A stretch of DNA of 58,612 bases from Shewanella sp. c952 (GCF_019654975.1 NZ_BPEW01000029.1:1-58612); one strand, 5' to 3'. Counted from the first letter of the stretch, positions 37,361 through 47,053 are shown. The notes: a model not told the origin generated them from the sequence alone. Numbers and translations: made by a program.

Positions 37361-38083
37361 ATGACTCCAACAATAGCCACAATAATGAACCACCGTTCAG
37401 TAAGGCATTTTACTGATCAAATAATAGATGCCGCTAACCTTGAGCAGATCTTGAACTGCGCGTTAGCTGCATCAACCTCAAGCTTTATTCAATGTAGCAG
37501 TATCATTCGAGTATCAAGTCCTGATAGTCGAGAAAAGCTGGCGCAATATGCTGGTGGCCAGCCTTATGTAGCCTCTGCTGCAGAGTTTTTGGTCTTTTGT
37601 GCCGACTTTAACCGTCACCAACAGATCCACCCCGATGCGCAACTTGGTTTTACAGAGCAAACTTTGATTTGTGCGGTAGATACCGCACTCATGGGGCAAA
37701 ACGCTTTACTTGCTGCCGAGTCATTAGGTCTAGGCGGTGTATTCATTGGCGGCATTCGCAATAACCCGCAGCAGGTGAGTGAGCTATTAGACCTGCCTAA
37801 ACATGTACTGCCGTTATTCGGTTTATGTATTGGTTACCCAGCCAAAGAGCCTGAACAAAAACCACGTTTGCCGCTCAATATCGTGCTGCACCAAGACAAG
37901 TACCAAGCGTTAGATCTCGCGGCTGTTGCAGCCTATGACCAACATATTCTTGAGTATTATGCTGCTCGCAGTAGCAATACCAAGCAAGTGACTTGGTCAC
38001 AGCAAATCACCGCAACGTTGAGTAAAGAGTCTCGACCTTTTATGAAAGAGTTTCTAAACCGACAAGGCTTTAGCGATAAGTGA
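37361..38083 (+). CDS. nfsA: Oxygen-insensitive NADPH nitroreductase
   Basis: An FMN enzyme that reduces nitroaromatics and quinones by two electrons using NADPH. It has 240 residues, the same length as E. coli NfsA, with shared segments along its length: MTPTI start, HRSVRHFTD, SSFIQCSSIIR (FMN site), AAEFLVFCADFNRH, NALLAAESLGLGGVFIGGIRNN, LPLFGLCIGYPA and KESRPF near the end. The conserved MTPTI start fixes the ATG at 37361. It is a single gene. Confidence 0.95.
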   Translation: MTPTIATIMNHRSVRHFTDQIIDAANLEQILNCALAASTSSFIQCSSIIRVSSPDSREKLAQYAGGQPYVASAAEFLVFCADFNRHQQIHPDAQLGFTEQTLICAVDTALMGQNALLAAESLGLGGVFIGGIRNNPQQVSELLDLPKHVLPLFGLCIGYPAKEPEQKPRLPLNIVLHQDKYQALDLAAVAAYDQHILEYYAARSSNTKQVTWSQQITATLSKESRPFMKEFLNRQGFSDK

Positions 38084-38299
38084 TTGCTAACGCTATGGGC
38101 TAGCATCAAATTTGATACCTTGCGCAAGTTAGCTTGCTGCTCAGTTGAGGCAAGTTCACAGGACAAGGTTTTCAATCTAGATGATATTCGAAATATTGAT
38201 TATAATGTGCCTTTGAAATGCGAGTTATATTGATAGCAGCCTTAGTTAACAGCACTATCAAGCATGATTCACCAAATTATTGACTAAAGAGAATATGCC

Positions 38300-38641
38300 A
38301 TGAGCGCTTTACCACCATGCCCAAAATGTGAATCTATCTATGCTTACGAAGATGGCTCACAGCTGATTTGCCCTGAATGTGCTCATGAATGGAATCCAAA
38401 CGAAGTTATCGTTGATCCAGATGCAATTATCCTAAAAGACGCCGTAGGTAACCTGTTGGCTGAAGAAGACAAAGTCACTTTGATTAAAGATCTTAAAGTG
38501 AAAGGTTCTTCTCTAGTACTTAAAGTTGGTACTAAAGCCGTTATCAAGCGTTTCGTTGACGCTGACCACGACATCGATTGTAAAGTCGATGGCCACGGCC
38601 AGATGATGCTTAAGTCGAAGTTTGTTAGAAAACAAAACTAA
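38300..38641 (+). CDS. yjdM: Zinc-ribbon protein YjdM (PhnA family)
   Basis: A 113-residue protein. The N-terminal zinc ribbon has Cys7-x2-Cys10 and Cys24-x2-Cys27 (PPCPKCES, LICPECAHEW). The C-terminal domain has DLKVKGSSLVLKVGTKA and DIDCKVDGHGQMMLKSKFV, close to the E. coli YjdM sequence. Despite the old name PhnA, a role in phosphonate breakdown is not supported; the function is unclear. It has its own terminator. Confidence 0.93.
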   Translation: MSALPPCPKCESIYAYEDGSQLICPECAHEWNPNEVIVDPDAIILKDAVGNLLAEEDKVTLIKDLKVKGSSLVLKVGTKAVIKRFVDADHDIDCKVDGHGQMMLKSKFVRKQN

Positions 38642-38666
38642 TTAACTTTTAGCTAGCTCAACATCT

Positions 38667-38696
38667 AAAACATCTGCCTCGTGCAGATGTTTTTTT
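38667..38696 (+). terminator. Intrinsic terminator after yjdM
   Basis: CATCTGC at 38671-38677 pairs with GCAGATG at 38683-38689, extended by A/T pairs, and is followed by seven T. Confidence 0.93.
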
Positions 38697-39631
38697 ATGC
38701 GCTTTAAAAAGTACTGATGCACACTGCGGTTTGAACTGCTCTATTTGTGTTTGCAACATTGTTAACTGACCTTAATCAATGCCTGAGGCGTTCATCACTT
38801 ATCAAAAGCCTTTAGGTGTGATTTAGTTAGCTTTTTGCACATATTTTGTGAAGCTGAAGGTTTCCATCTTGTTAAATTAGTAATTTTTTCGGGTGTTTAG
38901 TGTTTAAATTAAGCTTTATTTAATATAAAGGTCGTTTTTAAGGCTGAGTTGCTTTGATCCAACACAACCTTCTTGTTATTCTCCAGCGAAAGACTGAATT
39001 GGAATACTTTCCAGTCAAAATAAAAATGATAATTTAGCCAGCAGGAAACCTTTTTGAAACTAGCCCCTTACCTACTAACACTGACCAAGCTGCCTTTATC
39101 GGCAGAGGCTTGTAATGCGGGTAAAGCTAATCTCTCAATGATATTAACTGGGTTACTGTTGCTGTTATTCTCAGATGGTTTATCAATATCTTCAGCTGGA
39201 TACATAGACCTTAGTGAGTTCATAGCGCTTAACGACGGTTTTTTCTTTGATTGTCTAGCGGCCAGCTCATTCAGTTTATTGTTAAGTAATCCCATTGTTA
39301 TAGAACAGCTTTGGCGATTGATTCGTTATATTGTCAAACTCATCAACAAGTTAAGTTTGACTGTTTTATTCCCCGACTTTTTAATTCCACAACTTCAAGC
39401 TCGAGTGCAAGCTGCACACGGCTGCCGCGCTCCGCCTCTATCTACTCGTAATTTCTGATAAAAATAAGCTTTTTAATAGTTAAGTCATAGGCTTGAAATT
39501 AAAACTTCTCCTATTGAAAGGGTTCGTCGAGCATGACGATTCCTATATTTAATTGTTATTACAGCCAATGCTGTAGGACTTGCTGTCAATGCCTGCAGAG
39601 CGATACACCCTAAGGTTAGAGGAATCTTCCT
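38697..39631. other. Long region upstream of cyoA with no certain gene
   Basis: About 935 bases between yjdM and cyoA. It must contain the cyo promoter. Apart from the doubtful ORF at 39054-39458 and an opposing 75-codon frame inside it, I see no repeat of the MITE family, tRNA, or strong hairpin. Part of it (38870-38960) is very AT-rich, a plausible place for regulator binding. Confidence 0.45.
39054..39458 (+). CDS. Doubtful hypothetical ORF
   Basis: A 134-codon frame starting with TTG and preceded by AGGAAA at 39042-39047. It encodes one hydrophobic stretch (LSMILTGLLLLLFSDGLSI, about 27-45) and another near 68-78, and ends in a basic tail. I recognise no family. A 75-codon frame on the other strand (39068-39295) would give a soluble polar protein but lacks a ribosome site. 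Either, or neither, may be real. The product has no visible link to the cyo operon that follows. Confidence 0.3.
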   Translation: MKLAPYLLTLTKLPLSAEACNAGKANLSMILTGLLLLLFSDGLSISSAGYIDLSEFIALNDGFFFDCLAASSFSLLLSNPIVIEQLWRLIRYIVKLINKLSLTVLFPDFLIPQLQARVQAAHGCRAPPLSTRNF

Positions 39632-40534
39632 TTGCTAATCCGAAATATAAGTAAAGCTGCAATGGTGATATTTACAATATTGCTGAGCGGCTGTGAAGGC
39701 GGCGTATTAGATCCGAAAGGGCAGGTAGGCATCGATGAAAAACATCTCATTGTTGTTGCTACTTTGCTGATGCTCGTCGTTGTTCTCCCTGTCATATTCA
39801 TGACGTTATTTTTTGCATGGAAATATCGTGATGGACGGGACCATGAAATTTACGCGCCGAAGTGGGCGCATTCTAAAATGATTGAGATTGTTGTTTGGCT
39901 AGTGCCAATCGTGATTGTGATTATTTTAGGCGTCATTACTTGGGGCTCAACTCATGATCTTGACCCCTACAAGCCTTTAAAGCACCAAGCTACGCCGATA
40001 ACAGTTGAAGTTGTTTCTCTTAATTGGAAATGGTTGTTTATCTATCCTGAGTTGGGGATAGCCTCTGTCAACGAACTTGCCTTTCCTGCAAATGTTCCTG
40101 TGAACTTTAAGATCACTTCTGACACCGCTATGAACTCATTCTTTATTCCACAACTGGGTAGCCAGATCTATTCCATGGCAGGCATGGCGACACAGTTGCA
40201 TCTTATTGCCAATGAAGCTGGGATTTTTGAGGGGATCTCTGCCAACTATAGCGGCGCAGGCTTTTCTGGAATGAAATTTAACGCCATTGCCACCGCGACT
40301 CCTGAAGGGTTTGATGCGTGGGTTGCCAAAGTTAAGCAGCATAACCAGCAGTTAAATCCTGATAGCTATCAAATACTCGCTAAACCGAGCGAGAACAATG
40401 CTGTTCAGTATTACAGCTCCGTAAGCGAGGGCATGTTTAACCATATCGTTATGCAGTATATGCATATGGGTAATGCTATGGAGATGTCACCACATTCTGG
40501 ACATTCATCCTCTAAACATGGGGAGACGGAGTAA
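39632..40534 (+). CDS. cyoA: Cytochrome bo3 ubiquinol oxidase subunit II
   Basis: A 300-residue lipoprotein subunit. The signal ends in LLSGC (Cys21). Two membrane helices (about 43-63 and 86-106) form the hairpin, followed by a periplasmic cupredoxin-like domain (TPITVEVVSLNWKWLFIYPE through SANYSGAGFSGMKF). The CuA cysteine ligands are absent, which marks it as a quinol rather than a cytochrome c oxidase subunit. The start is TTG at 39632 with AGAGGA 8 bases upstream. First gene of cyoABCDE; cyoB begins 2 bases after its stop. The tail is His/Ser-rich. Confidence 0.95.
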   Translation: MLIRNISKAAMVIFTILLSGCEGGVLDPKGQVGIDEKHLIVVATLLMLVVVLPVIFMTLFFAWKYRDGRDHEIYAPKWAHSKMIEIVVWLVPIVIVIILGVITWGSTHDLDPYKPLKHQATPITVEVVSLNWKWLFIYPELGIASVNELAFPANVPVNFKITSDTAMNSFFIPQLGSQIYSMAGMATQLHLIANEAGIFEGISANYSGAGFSGMKFNAIATATPEGFDAWVAKVKQHNQQLNPDSYQILAKPSENNAVQYYSSVSEGMFNHIVMQYMHMGNAMEMSPHSGHSSSKHGETE

Positions 40535-40536
40535 CC

Positions 40537-42522
40537 ATGTCTATTCTTGGAAAATTAACACTAGAATCAATTCCCTACCATGAGCCAATTATCATGGTGA
40601 CGTTAGCTGTTGTTGCAGTCCTTGCGGTTGCCATCGCGGCCCTAATTACAAAATACAGAAAGTGGGGCGTGTTATGGAGTGACTGGTTTACCTCGGTTGA
40701 TCATAAGCGTCTAGGTATCATGTATATCGTGCTGGCATTAGTGATGTTAGTGCGCGGCTTTTCTGATGCCATTATGATGCGAACCCAGCAAGCATTAGCG
40801 ACTAATGGTGCGGCTGGATATTTACCGCCAGAACATTACGATCAAATATTTACTGCTCACGGCGTCATCATGATTATCTTTATGGCCATGCCATTCATGA
40901 TTGGTCTGATGAACTTGGTGTTGCCATTGCAAATAGGCGCTCGAGATGTCGCATTTCCCTTCCTGAATAACTTGAGTTTCTGGCTCACCACTTCAGGAGC
41001 TGTGTTGATTAACATCTCATTGGGTTTAGGTGAGTTTGCTAAGACGGGCTGGGTTGCGTATCCACCATTATCTGAGTTGGCATTTAGCCCCGGAGTAGGT
41101 GTTGACTACTACATTTGGGCGTTACAGATCTCTGGCATTGGCACCACATTAACTGGGGTCAACTTTATCGCCACAGTGCTTAAAATGCGTGCACCAGGTA
41201 TGAAGTTAATGCAGATGCCCATTTTCACTTGGACCTGCACGTGGGCCAACATTCTAATCGTGGCATCGTTTCCAATTTTAACCGCGCTACTTGGCATGTT
41301 GACCTTAGATCGCTACATGGATTTCCACTTCTTTACCAATGCCGGTGGCGGTAACGCCATGATGTATATCAACCTGTTTTGGGCTTGGGGTCATCCTGAG
41401 GTCTATATTCTTATCTTGCCCGCTTTCGGTATTTTCTCTGAAGTGATCTCAACCTTTACCTCTAAACGTTTGTTTGGTTACACCTCCATGGTTTGGGCGA
41501 GTGGTGCTATCTCAATCTTGGGCTTTATCGTTTGGTTGCATCACTTTTTTACCATGGGATCTAGCGCCAATGTAAATGCGTTTTTCGGTGTCATGACCAT
41601 GGTGATTGCGGTGCCGACTGGGGTGAAGTTATTTAACTGGTTGTTCACTATCTATCGCGGTCGCTTAAAGGTAACGGTCCCCGTTTTATGGACACTGGGC
41701 TTTATGGTGACCTTCACGATAGGCGGAATGACAGGCGTATTGCTGGCTGTACCTGGTGCCGACTATGTATTGCATAACAGTCTGTTTTTAATCGCTCACT
41801 TTCATAACACCATTTTAGGTGGCGCAGTATTTGGCTATTTAGCCGGATTCTCCTATTGGTTCCCTAAAGCCATGGGCTTCCACCTTAACGAGCGGTTAGG
41901 CAAAGCAGCATTCTGGTGCTGGCAGATAGGTTTTTACGTGGCCTTTATGCCGTTATATGTGTTGGGATTCTTAGGTATGACCCGTCGCCTTAGTCATACT
42001 GATAATCCCGCTTGGAACTTCTGGATCTACTTTGCGGCGGTTGGTGCGTTTATTATCTTCGTTGGCATCATTTTGCAGTTTGTACAGCTGTATGTGAGTT
42101 TTCGCGATCGCGAACAAAACCTCGACACCACCGGTGATCCATGGAATGGCCATACCTTGGAATGGTCAACTTCATCTCCGCCTCAGTTCTATAACTTTGC
42201 CAAACTTCCTCATGTATCAGATATCGATGCTTTTACTGATCAGAAAGAGAAAGGGCAAGCGTACCAAAGACCTACTCACTATGAGGCTATTCATATGCCC
42301 AAAAATACTGCCTGCGGGATATTGATGGCTATTGGCATCACTGCTGCCGGTTTTGCTGCCGTTTGGCATATTTTATGGCTGGCAATCGCAGGCATGCTTG
42401 GTGCCTTTGTGGTTTTTCTATTTCGCGCCTATGGCAATGACCATGATTATTATGTGCAGCCTAAAGAGGTTGCCACTATTGAGAATGCGCATTTAGACAA
42501 GGTTGCAAGGGGGGCAGTATGA
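40537..42522 (+). CDS. cyoB: Cytochrome bo3 ubiquinol oxidase subunit I
   Basis: The catalytic 661-residue subunit, which binds heme b, heme o3 and CuB, reduces oxygen to water and pumps protons. The CuB ligand/cross-link motif is at residues 286-290 (HPEVY), the CuB His pair lies in WLHHFFTMG, and heme ligands lie in LIAHFHNTILGG. About fifteen membrane helices are expected, and the length matches the E. coli protein (663). Its stop overlaps the cyoC start by 4 bases, so translation is coupled. Confidence 0.97.
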   Translation: MSILGKLTLESIPYHEPIIMVTLAVVAVLAVAIAALITKYRKWGVLWSDWFTSVDHKRLGIMYIVLALVMLVRGFSDAIMMRTQQALATNGAAGYLPPEHYDQIFTAHGVIMIIFMAMPFMIGLMNLVLPLQIGARDVAFPFLNNLSFWLTTSGAVLINISLGLGEFAKTGWVAYPPLSELAFSPGVGVDYYIWALQISGIGTTLTGVNFIATVLKMRAPGMKLMQMPIFTWTCTWANILIVASFPILTALLGMLTLDRYMDFHFFTNAGGGNAMMYINLFWAWGHPEVYILILPAFGIFSEVISTFTSKRLFGYTSMVWASGAISILGFIVWLHHFFTMGSSANVNAFFGVMTMVIAVPTGVKLFNWLFTIYRGRLKVTVPVLWTLGFMVTFTIGGMTGVLLAVPGADYVLHNSLFLIAHFHNTILGGAVFGYLAGFSYWFPKAMGFHLNERLGKAAFWCWQIGFYVAFMPLYVLGFLGMTRRLSHTDNPAWNFWIYFAAVGAFIIFVGIILQFVQLYVSFRDREQNLDTTGDPWNGHTLEWSTSSPPQFYNFAKLPHVSDIDAFTDQKEKGQAYQRPTHYEAIHMPKNTACGILMAIGITAAGFAAVWHILWLAIAGMLGAFVVFLFRAYGNDHDYYVQPKEVATIENAHLDKVARGAV

Positions 42523-43154
42523 ATACAGCCATTAAAACAGACCTAAACGTTACTCCCTCTGAAACGGTGATTAACGCGGCACATGGCGAACATCACGACA
42601 GCAGCCAAAATACGCTATTCGGTTTTTGGCTCTACTTGATGACCGACTGCATTTTGTTTGCGTCTGTGTTTGCAACTTATGCAGTGCTCTATATGAATAC
42701 TGATGGTGGCGTTTCGGGGAAAGACATTTTTGAGTTGAATTTTGTCTTGATTGAAACCGCAGCGTTATTGCTCAGTAGTATCACTTTTGGCTTGGCGTTA
42801 ATTTTTGCTAAACGACATAACCGCAGAGCAACTGTGATCTGGTTATTGATCACTTTTGCCCTCGGTTGTGTGTTTATAGGTATGGAAATTTATGAGTTCC
42901 ATCACTTAATAGAGCAGGGCAATGGACCTCAACGCAGTGCATTTTTATCCTCTTTCTTTGCCTTAGTCGGTATGCATGGATTACATGTCACTGCTGGTTT
43001 GATCTGGATGGCAGTATTGATGATAGAGGTGCTAAAAACTGGGCTGAATAACCGCAGTATTACACGTCTTGGTTGCTTAAGTTTGTTCTGGCATTTTCTC
43101 GATATTGTATGGATCTGTGTATTCACTGTTGTTTATCTATTGGGAGCTTTGTGA
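42519..43154 (+). CDS. cyoC: Cytochrome bo3 ubiquinol oxidase subunit III
   Basis: A 211-residue integral membrane subunit with five helices. Family signatures include FGFWLYLMTDCILFASVFATYAVL and the Glu-containing helix FIGMEIYEFHHLI, then FFALVGMHGLHVTAGLIWM and FWHFLDIVWICVFTVVYLLG. It supports the oxygen-reducing subunit and the stability of the complex. It overlaps both neighbours: 4 bases with cyoB and 1 base with cyoD (TGATG). Confidence 0.96.
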   Translation: MNTAIKTDLNVTPSETVINAAHGEHHDSSQNTLFGFWLYLMTDCILFASVFATYAVLYMNTDGGVSGKDIFELNFVLIETAALLLSSITFGLALIFAKRHNRRATVIWLLITFALGCVFIGMEIYEFHHLIEQGNGPQRSAFLSSFFALVGMHGLHVTAGLIWMAVLMIEVLKTGLNNRSITRLGCLSLFWHFLDIVWICVFTVVYLLGAL

Positions 43155-43489
43155 TGGGACAGGGAAATACTTTAGCAACACAGCAGACTGATGACCTTTC
43201 AAGTCAAGTGAAGTCCTATTTGGTTGGCTTTATGTTGTCAGTGGTTTTAACGGCAATTCCATTTTTGGCGGTGATGAGCCACTGCTTTGAGAAACCGTTA
43301 ACAATCGCGCTAGTGCTTGGATCTGCAGTGGTACAGATTGTGGTGCACCTCAAGTACTTCTTGCATCTCGATTTCTCAAAAGAGGGCAAACTCAATACAT
43401 TCTCTTTTTTATTCACCGCTTTGATTATTGTCATGGTTGTGGGCTTGTCGGTGTGGATTATCTACGCCGCCAATGCATTGATGATGTAG
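43154..43489 (+). CDS. cyoD: Cytochrome bo3 ubiquinol oxidase subunit IV
   Basis: A 111-residue subunit with three membrane helices: VKSYLVGFMLSVVLTAIPFLAVM, IALVLGSAVVQIVVHLKYFLHL and FLFTALIIVMVVGLSVWIIYA. VHLKYFLHLD is the subunit IV signature. The start is the ATG at 43154, overlapping the cyoC stop as TGATG; the open frame upstream is not coding. It helps assemble the CuB site in the E. coli enzyme. Confidence 0.95.
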   Translation: MGQGNTLATQQTDDLSSQVKSYLVGFMLSVVLTAIPFLAVMSHCFEKPLTIALVLGSAVVQIVVHLKYFLHLDFSKEGKLNTFSFLFTALIIVMVVGLSVWIIYAANALMM

Positions 43490-43502
43490 TGAGAATGATG
43501 TC

Positions 43503-44435
43503 ATGAGAATTCAAGACCGGTTTATGTCAGCACGATTGAAGTCAACGATACGAAGTTATGCTCAGGTCACTAAGCCTGGCATCATCATGGGTAATTTGAT
43601 TTCCGTCGCGGGTGGCTTCTTGTTAGCTGCAAAGGGTGATGTAAATTGGCTCTTGATGCTTGCCACTTTGCTTGGTTTATCTCTGGTGGTTGCTTCTGGC
43701 TGCGTGATTAATAACTGTATTGACCGCGATATCGACGGCAAGATGCAACGAACCCGCCATAGAGTCACGGTTACGGGGCAGATCTCGCTGCGCTCGGCAC
43801 TGATTTTTGGCCTAGTGTTAGGTGTTCTTGGCTTTGCCATGTTGGGGATTTTTACCAATAAGGTTGCCTTGTTATTTGCTGCACTTGGCTATCTGATTTA
43901 TGTCGGTGTTTACAGCTTGTATATGAAGCGAAACTCAGTCTACGGCACATTGGTGGGCAGCATCTCAGGTGCTGTTCCACCTGTGGTCGGCTACTGCGCA
44001 GTGACAGGCCAACTCGATATTGCTGCCATTATTCTATTACTGATGTTTAGCCTGTGGCAGATGCCGCACTCTTATGCGATAGCAATCTTTCGCTTTAACG
44101 ATTATTCAGCAGCAAAAATCCCAGTATTACCGGTTGCATCGGGGATCACTAAGGCAAAGCTTCATATCGTGCTTTATATCGCTGTGTTTGCTTTGGTTAG
44201 CGCTTCACTGCCACTCGCCGGCTACACGGGATTGACCTTTATGGCGGTTACTTGTGCTACCAGTCTATGGTGGCTGGCGATGGCATTACAAGGCTATCGC
44301 CATGGGGTAAACCTACAGCGTTGGGCACGACAACTCTTTGGTTTTTCCATCATCACGATTACAGCGCTAAGCGTCACTATGGCGCTGGATTTTCAGTTAG
44401 TGACACAAACCCCGCTAGCACTTTTAACTAATTAG
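43503..44435 (+). CDS. cyoE: Protoheme IX farnesyltransferase (heme O synthase)
   Basis: Transfers a farnesyl group to heme b to make heme O for subunit I. It has 310 residues and about nine membrane helices. The prenyltransferase Asp-rich site is NNCIDRDIDGKMQRTRHR, the UbiA-type motif. The second conserved loop is LWQMPHSYAIAIFRFNDY. It lies 13 bases after cyoD and closes the operon. ATG 43503 is the first start; a second ATG at 43524 is possible. No terminator was seen immediately after it. Confidence 0.95.
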   Translation: MRIQDRFMSARLKSTIRSYAQVTKPGIIMGNLISVAGGFLLAAKGDVNWLLMLATLLGLSLVVASGCVINNCIDRDIDGKMQRTRHRVTVTGQISLRSALIFGLVLGVLGFAMLGIFTNKVALLFAALGYLIYVGVYSLYMKRNSVYGTLVGSISGAVPPVVGYCAVTGQLDIAAIILLLMFSLWQMPHSYAIAIFRFNDYSAAKIPVLPVASGITKAKLHIVLYIAVFALVSASLPLAGYTGLTFMAVTCATSLWWLAMALQGYRHGVNLQRWARQLFGFSIITITALSVTMALDFQLVTQTPLALLTN

Positions 44436-44554
44436 TTTTGGTGAGATAGCCAAATAATAGGTATCAAAAAACAGCACTAAACCTTAGCAACACCTTGAAG
44501 AAATGTTTCATATAGCGAGCTTAATTATAAAACTTAAAAAAGGAAGGAAAGCAC

Positions 44555-46678
44555 ATGCGCAAGAATTTAATCACACTTACAATCACCATGGCATTTGTTC
44601 TAGGCGGTTGTTCATCATCGTCAAATGATATGTCGACAGCTAAAGTCGGTATGAGCAATAGCAGTAATGTATTGCTTTACCCTAGTCCGCTGCAAGATCA
44701 CGCGCCTCAATTTGATAAAATAAAATCAACAGATTATCTACCCGCATTTAGAGAGGGAATACGACGCCATGATGAAGAGCTAGCCTCTATCATCAACAAT
44801 CCATCAGCAGCAGATTTTGAGAATACTATCTCAGCAATGGAATCTTCCGGCGCAGCATTAAACCACGTGTCACGAGTGTTCTTTGCTTTATCGTCTTTAA
44901 TGTCGAATGATGAGATGCAAAAGATCCAACAGACCATTACCCCAGAGCTCACCAATCATGGCGACAATATCTATCTCAACCAGAAGTTGTTTGCTCGAGT
45001 GGAAGCTGTGTATCAACATAGGTCCGCACTAAAAGGTGAACAAAAACGTTTAACAGAGATCTATTACAATAACTTTCTCCGTGCTGGTGCCAAGTTATCT
45101 GCAGCCGAGCAAGCCAAAATTCGCAGTATCAATGCCTCGTTAGCTAAAGACACTGCAGAGTTTTCAAATAACATCCTTGAATCATTTAAAAGCGATGTCG
45201 TTTTAGTGCAGGATAAAAGCAAGCTAGATGGACTGTCAGCAGATGAAATCTCATCTTTGGCCGCCGCGGCTAAATCAGCAGGTAAAACGGGTTACATGAT
45301 CACCTTGGTAAACACTACCAGACAACCGATATTGGCCCAATTAACCAACCGTGATTTACGTCAACAGATATGGCAAGCATCTTCAACTCGCGCCATGTCT
45401 AACAATGGCCCGTTAGCACTAAAAATTGCTAGGCTACGTGCTGAAAAAGCAGCATTACTTGGCTATTCAAGCTGGGCTGCTTATGCGGTTGCCGACCAGA
45501 TGGCTAAAACCCCATCTGCAGTGTTCGACATACTTGATGCCTTAGTGCCCAAAGCTGTCGCGAAAGCGGATTCAGAAGCGCAAGACATACAAGCTGAAAT
45601 GGCAAAAGAGGGCGTGAGTTTTGAGTTACAACCATGGGATTGGGCGTTCTACGCAGAAAAGGTGCGTAAAGAAAAGTACAACCTCGATGAGAGTCAGATA
45701 AAGCCCTATTTTGAATTTAACCGAGTGCTAAAAGACGGGTTGTTCTATGCAATGAACAAGCTCTACGGGATTGAAGTCAAACCAAGGCCCGATCTGCCGG
45801 TATGGAATGATGATGTCTTAGCATTTGAGGTCTTTAACAAAGATTCGAGCTCAGTGGGGATCTTCTACCTTGATCCATACGCAAGGCCTGGCAAGAGCGG
45901 TGGTGCTTGGATGGATGAACTAGTGACGCAGTCAGGCCTAATGGGCAATAAGCCGGTCGTTTATAACGCGCTTAACATACCAAAGCCTTCTGCGGGAAAT
46001 CCTACGTTGATGACGTTCGACGAAGTATCAACAATGTTCCATGAGTTTGGTCACGCAGTACATGGTTTGTTCTCTCAAGTGAAATACCCAAGTATTGCAG
46101 GCACTGCAACTGCTAGAGATTTCGTTGAGTTTCCATCACAGTTTAATGAGGACTGGGACATTAACCCTGAGGTGATTTCTCATTACGCCAAGCATTATCA
46201 GACTGGAAAACCAATTCCAGCTTCGCTGTTAGATAAAATATTAAAATCTCATAAATTTAATCAGGGTCACGACACCACCGAATATCTAGCTGCGGCTATT
46301 TTAGATATGGAGTGGCACTCAGTGCCCGCAAACACACAAATTTCAAATGTAGAGGAGTTTGAGCATAAAGTGCTTGCTAAACACGGTATCGACTATGCTG
46401 CTGTTCCGCCTAGATACAAGACTAGCTACTTTAGCCACAGCTTTAGCGGTGGTTACTCTGCAGGTTATTACGCCTATTTATGGACAGAAGTATTAGCTGC
46501 TGATGCGTTCTCTTACATGAATAAAACCGGTGGGTTATCGCATGATAATGGCGACAAATTCCGCGAAGCTATTTTGTCGAAAGGTAACAGCCAAGATTTA
46601 ATGCAAGACTACATTAACTTCACTGGCGGCGAACCGAACATCGACAACCTACTCATCCGCAGAGGGTTAACCGAGTAG
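44555..46678 (+). CDS. dcp: Peptidyl-dipeptidase Dcp (M3 family), lipoprotein
   Basis: A 707-residue zinc peptidase that removes C-terminal dipeptides. It has a lipoprotein signal ending in LGGC (Cys19) and a Ser-rich spacer. The active site HEFGH is at residues 496-500, in MFHEFGHAVHGLFS. A downstream Glu (EFPSQFNEDW) fits the third zinc ligand, and YFSHSFSGGYSAGYYAYLW supplies the substrate-binding Tyr/His loop typical of Dcp. It starts with ATG 44555 behind AAGGAAGG. It is the last core gene before the island junction and shares the terminator at 46741. Confidence 0.93.
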   Translation: MRKNLITLTITMAFVLGGCSSSSNDMSTAKVGMSNSSNVLLYPSPLQDHAPQFDKIKSTDYLPAFREGIRRHDEELASIINNPSAADFENTISAMESSGAALNHVSRVFFALSSLMSNDEMQKIQQTITPELTNHGDNIYLNQKLFARVEAVYQHRSALKGEQKRLTEIYYNNFLRAGAKLSAAEQAKIRSINASLAKDTAEFSNNILESFKSDVVLVQDKSKLDGLSADEISSLAAAAKSAGKTGYMITLVNTTRQPILAQLTNRDLRQQIWQASSTRAMSNNGPLALKIARLRAEKAALLGYSSWAAYAVADQMAKTPSAVFDILDALVPKAVAKADSEAQDIQAEMAKEGVSFELQPWDWAFYAEKVRKEKYNLDESQIKPYFEFNRVLKDGLFYAMNKLYGIEVKPRPDLPVWNDDVLAFEVFNKDSSSVGIFYLDPYARPGKSGGAWMDELVTQSGLMGNKPVVYNALNIPKPSAGNPTLMTFDEVSTMFHEFGHAVHGLFSQVKYPSIAGTATARDFVEFPSQFNEDWDINPEVISHYAKHYQTGKPIPASLLDKILKSHKFNQGHDTTEYLAAAILDMEWHSVPANTQISNVEEFEHKVLAKHGIDYAAVPPRYKTSYFSHSFSGGYSAGYYAYLWTEVLAADAFSYMNKTGGLSHDNGDKFREAILSKGNSQDLMQDYINFTGGEPNIDNLLIRRGLTE

Positions 46679-46740
46679 GTTAAATTTGCAACTAATCTCC
46701 CTGCAATCATAGTAGGGAGACATTCTTAAATTCAAGACAT

Positions 46741-46775
46741 AAAAAAAGGGTCATCATTGCTGATGACCCTTCTTA
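46741..46775. terminator. Bidirectional terminator, probably that of dcp and originally of ssrA
   Basis: AGGGTCATCA at 46747-46756 pairs with TGATGACCCT at 46761-46770 around TTGC. An A run on the left gives a strong T tract on the minus strand; the T tract on the plus strand is broken by one C. On the minus strand it lies directly downstream of the tmRNA-like 3' end at 46781-46797, so it is probably the original ssrA terminator. Confidence 0.88.
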
Positions 46776-46780
46776 GTATT

Positions 46781-46797
46781 TGGTGGAGGCGGCGGGG
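46781..46797 (-). other. Remnant of ssrA (tmRNA) 3' end; probable island attachment site
   Basis: On the minus strand this reads CCCCGCCGCCTCCACCA. It parses as CCA, discriminator A, a 7-base acceptor strand CGCCTCC and a T-stem half CCCGC. The E. coli tmRNA 3' end has the same T-stem strand and the same CCACCA ending. The match stops abruptly, with no T loop beyond 46798, so this is a fragment and not a gene. Such 3' fragments are left by integrases that use ssrA. A tRNA origin is a weaker alternative. Confidence 0.72.
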
Positions 46798-47053
46798 CTC
46801 TATTTTCTGGCGTAAGCTTTTGTAATTAAATGCAAACACCAGGAATATTGATTGCGGTGTTCCCACTTGTGTTCCTATAGCTCTATGTCATGCGAAATAA
46901 ACAATCCATATTTGAAAATCTTTTAGATCTATGCGCGACCTGTTTAGTTTACGTATTCGATTCGCTAATAGTTATTGGTTATATATTAACTTAAATAGAC
47001 ATGATAATTGCTAAATCCAAAGTTAAAGTATCAAACAATATTCAGGGGTTAGC
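46798..47053. other. Island border region
   Basis: About 250 AT-rich bases between the tmRNA fragment and the GTPase gene. It holds two direct copies of GTGTTCC at 46857-46863 and 46869-46875, the sort of short repeat that could serve as integrase arm sites. No ORF or RNA gene is supported. Confidence 0.4.

Noticed and set aside
46781..46797. Complete tmRNA or tRNA gene at this position
   Set aside because: Only the 3' end matches; no T loop, anticodon arm or 5' acceptor strand follows.
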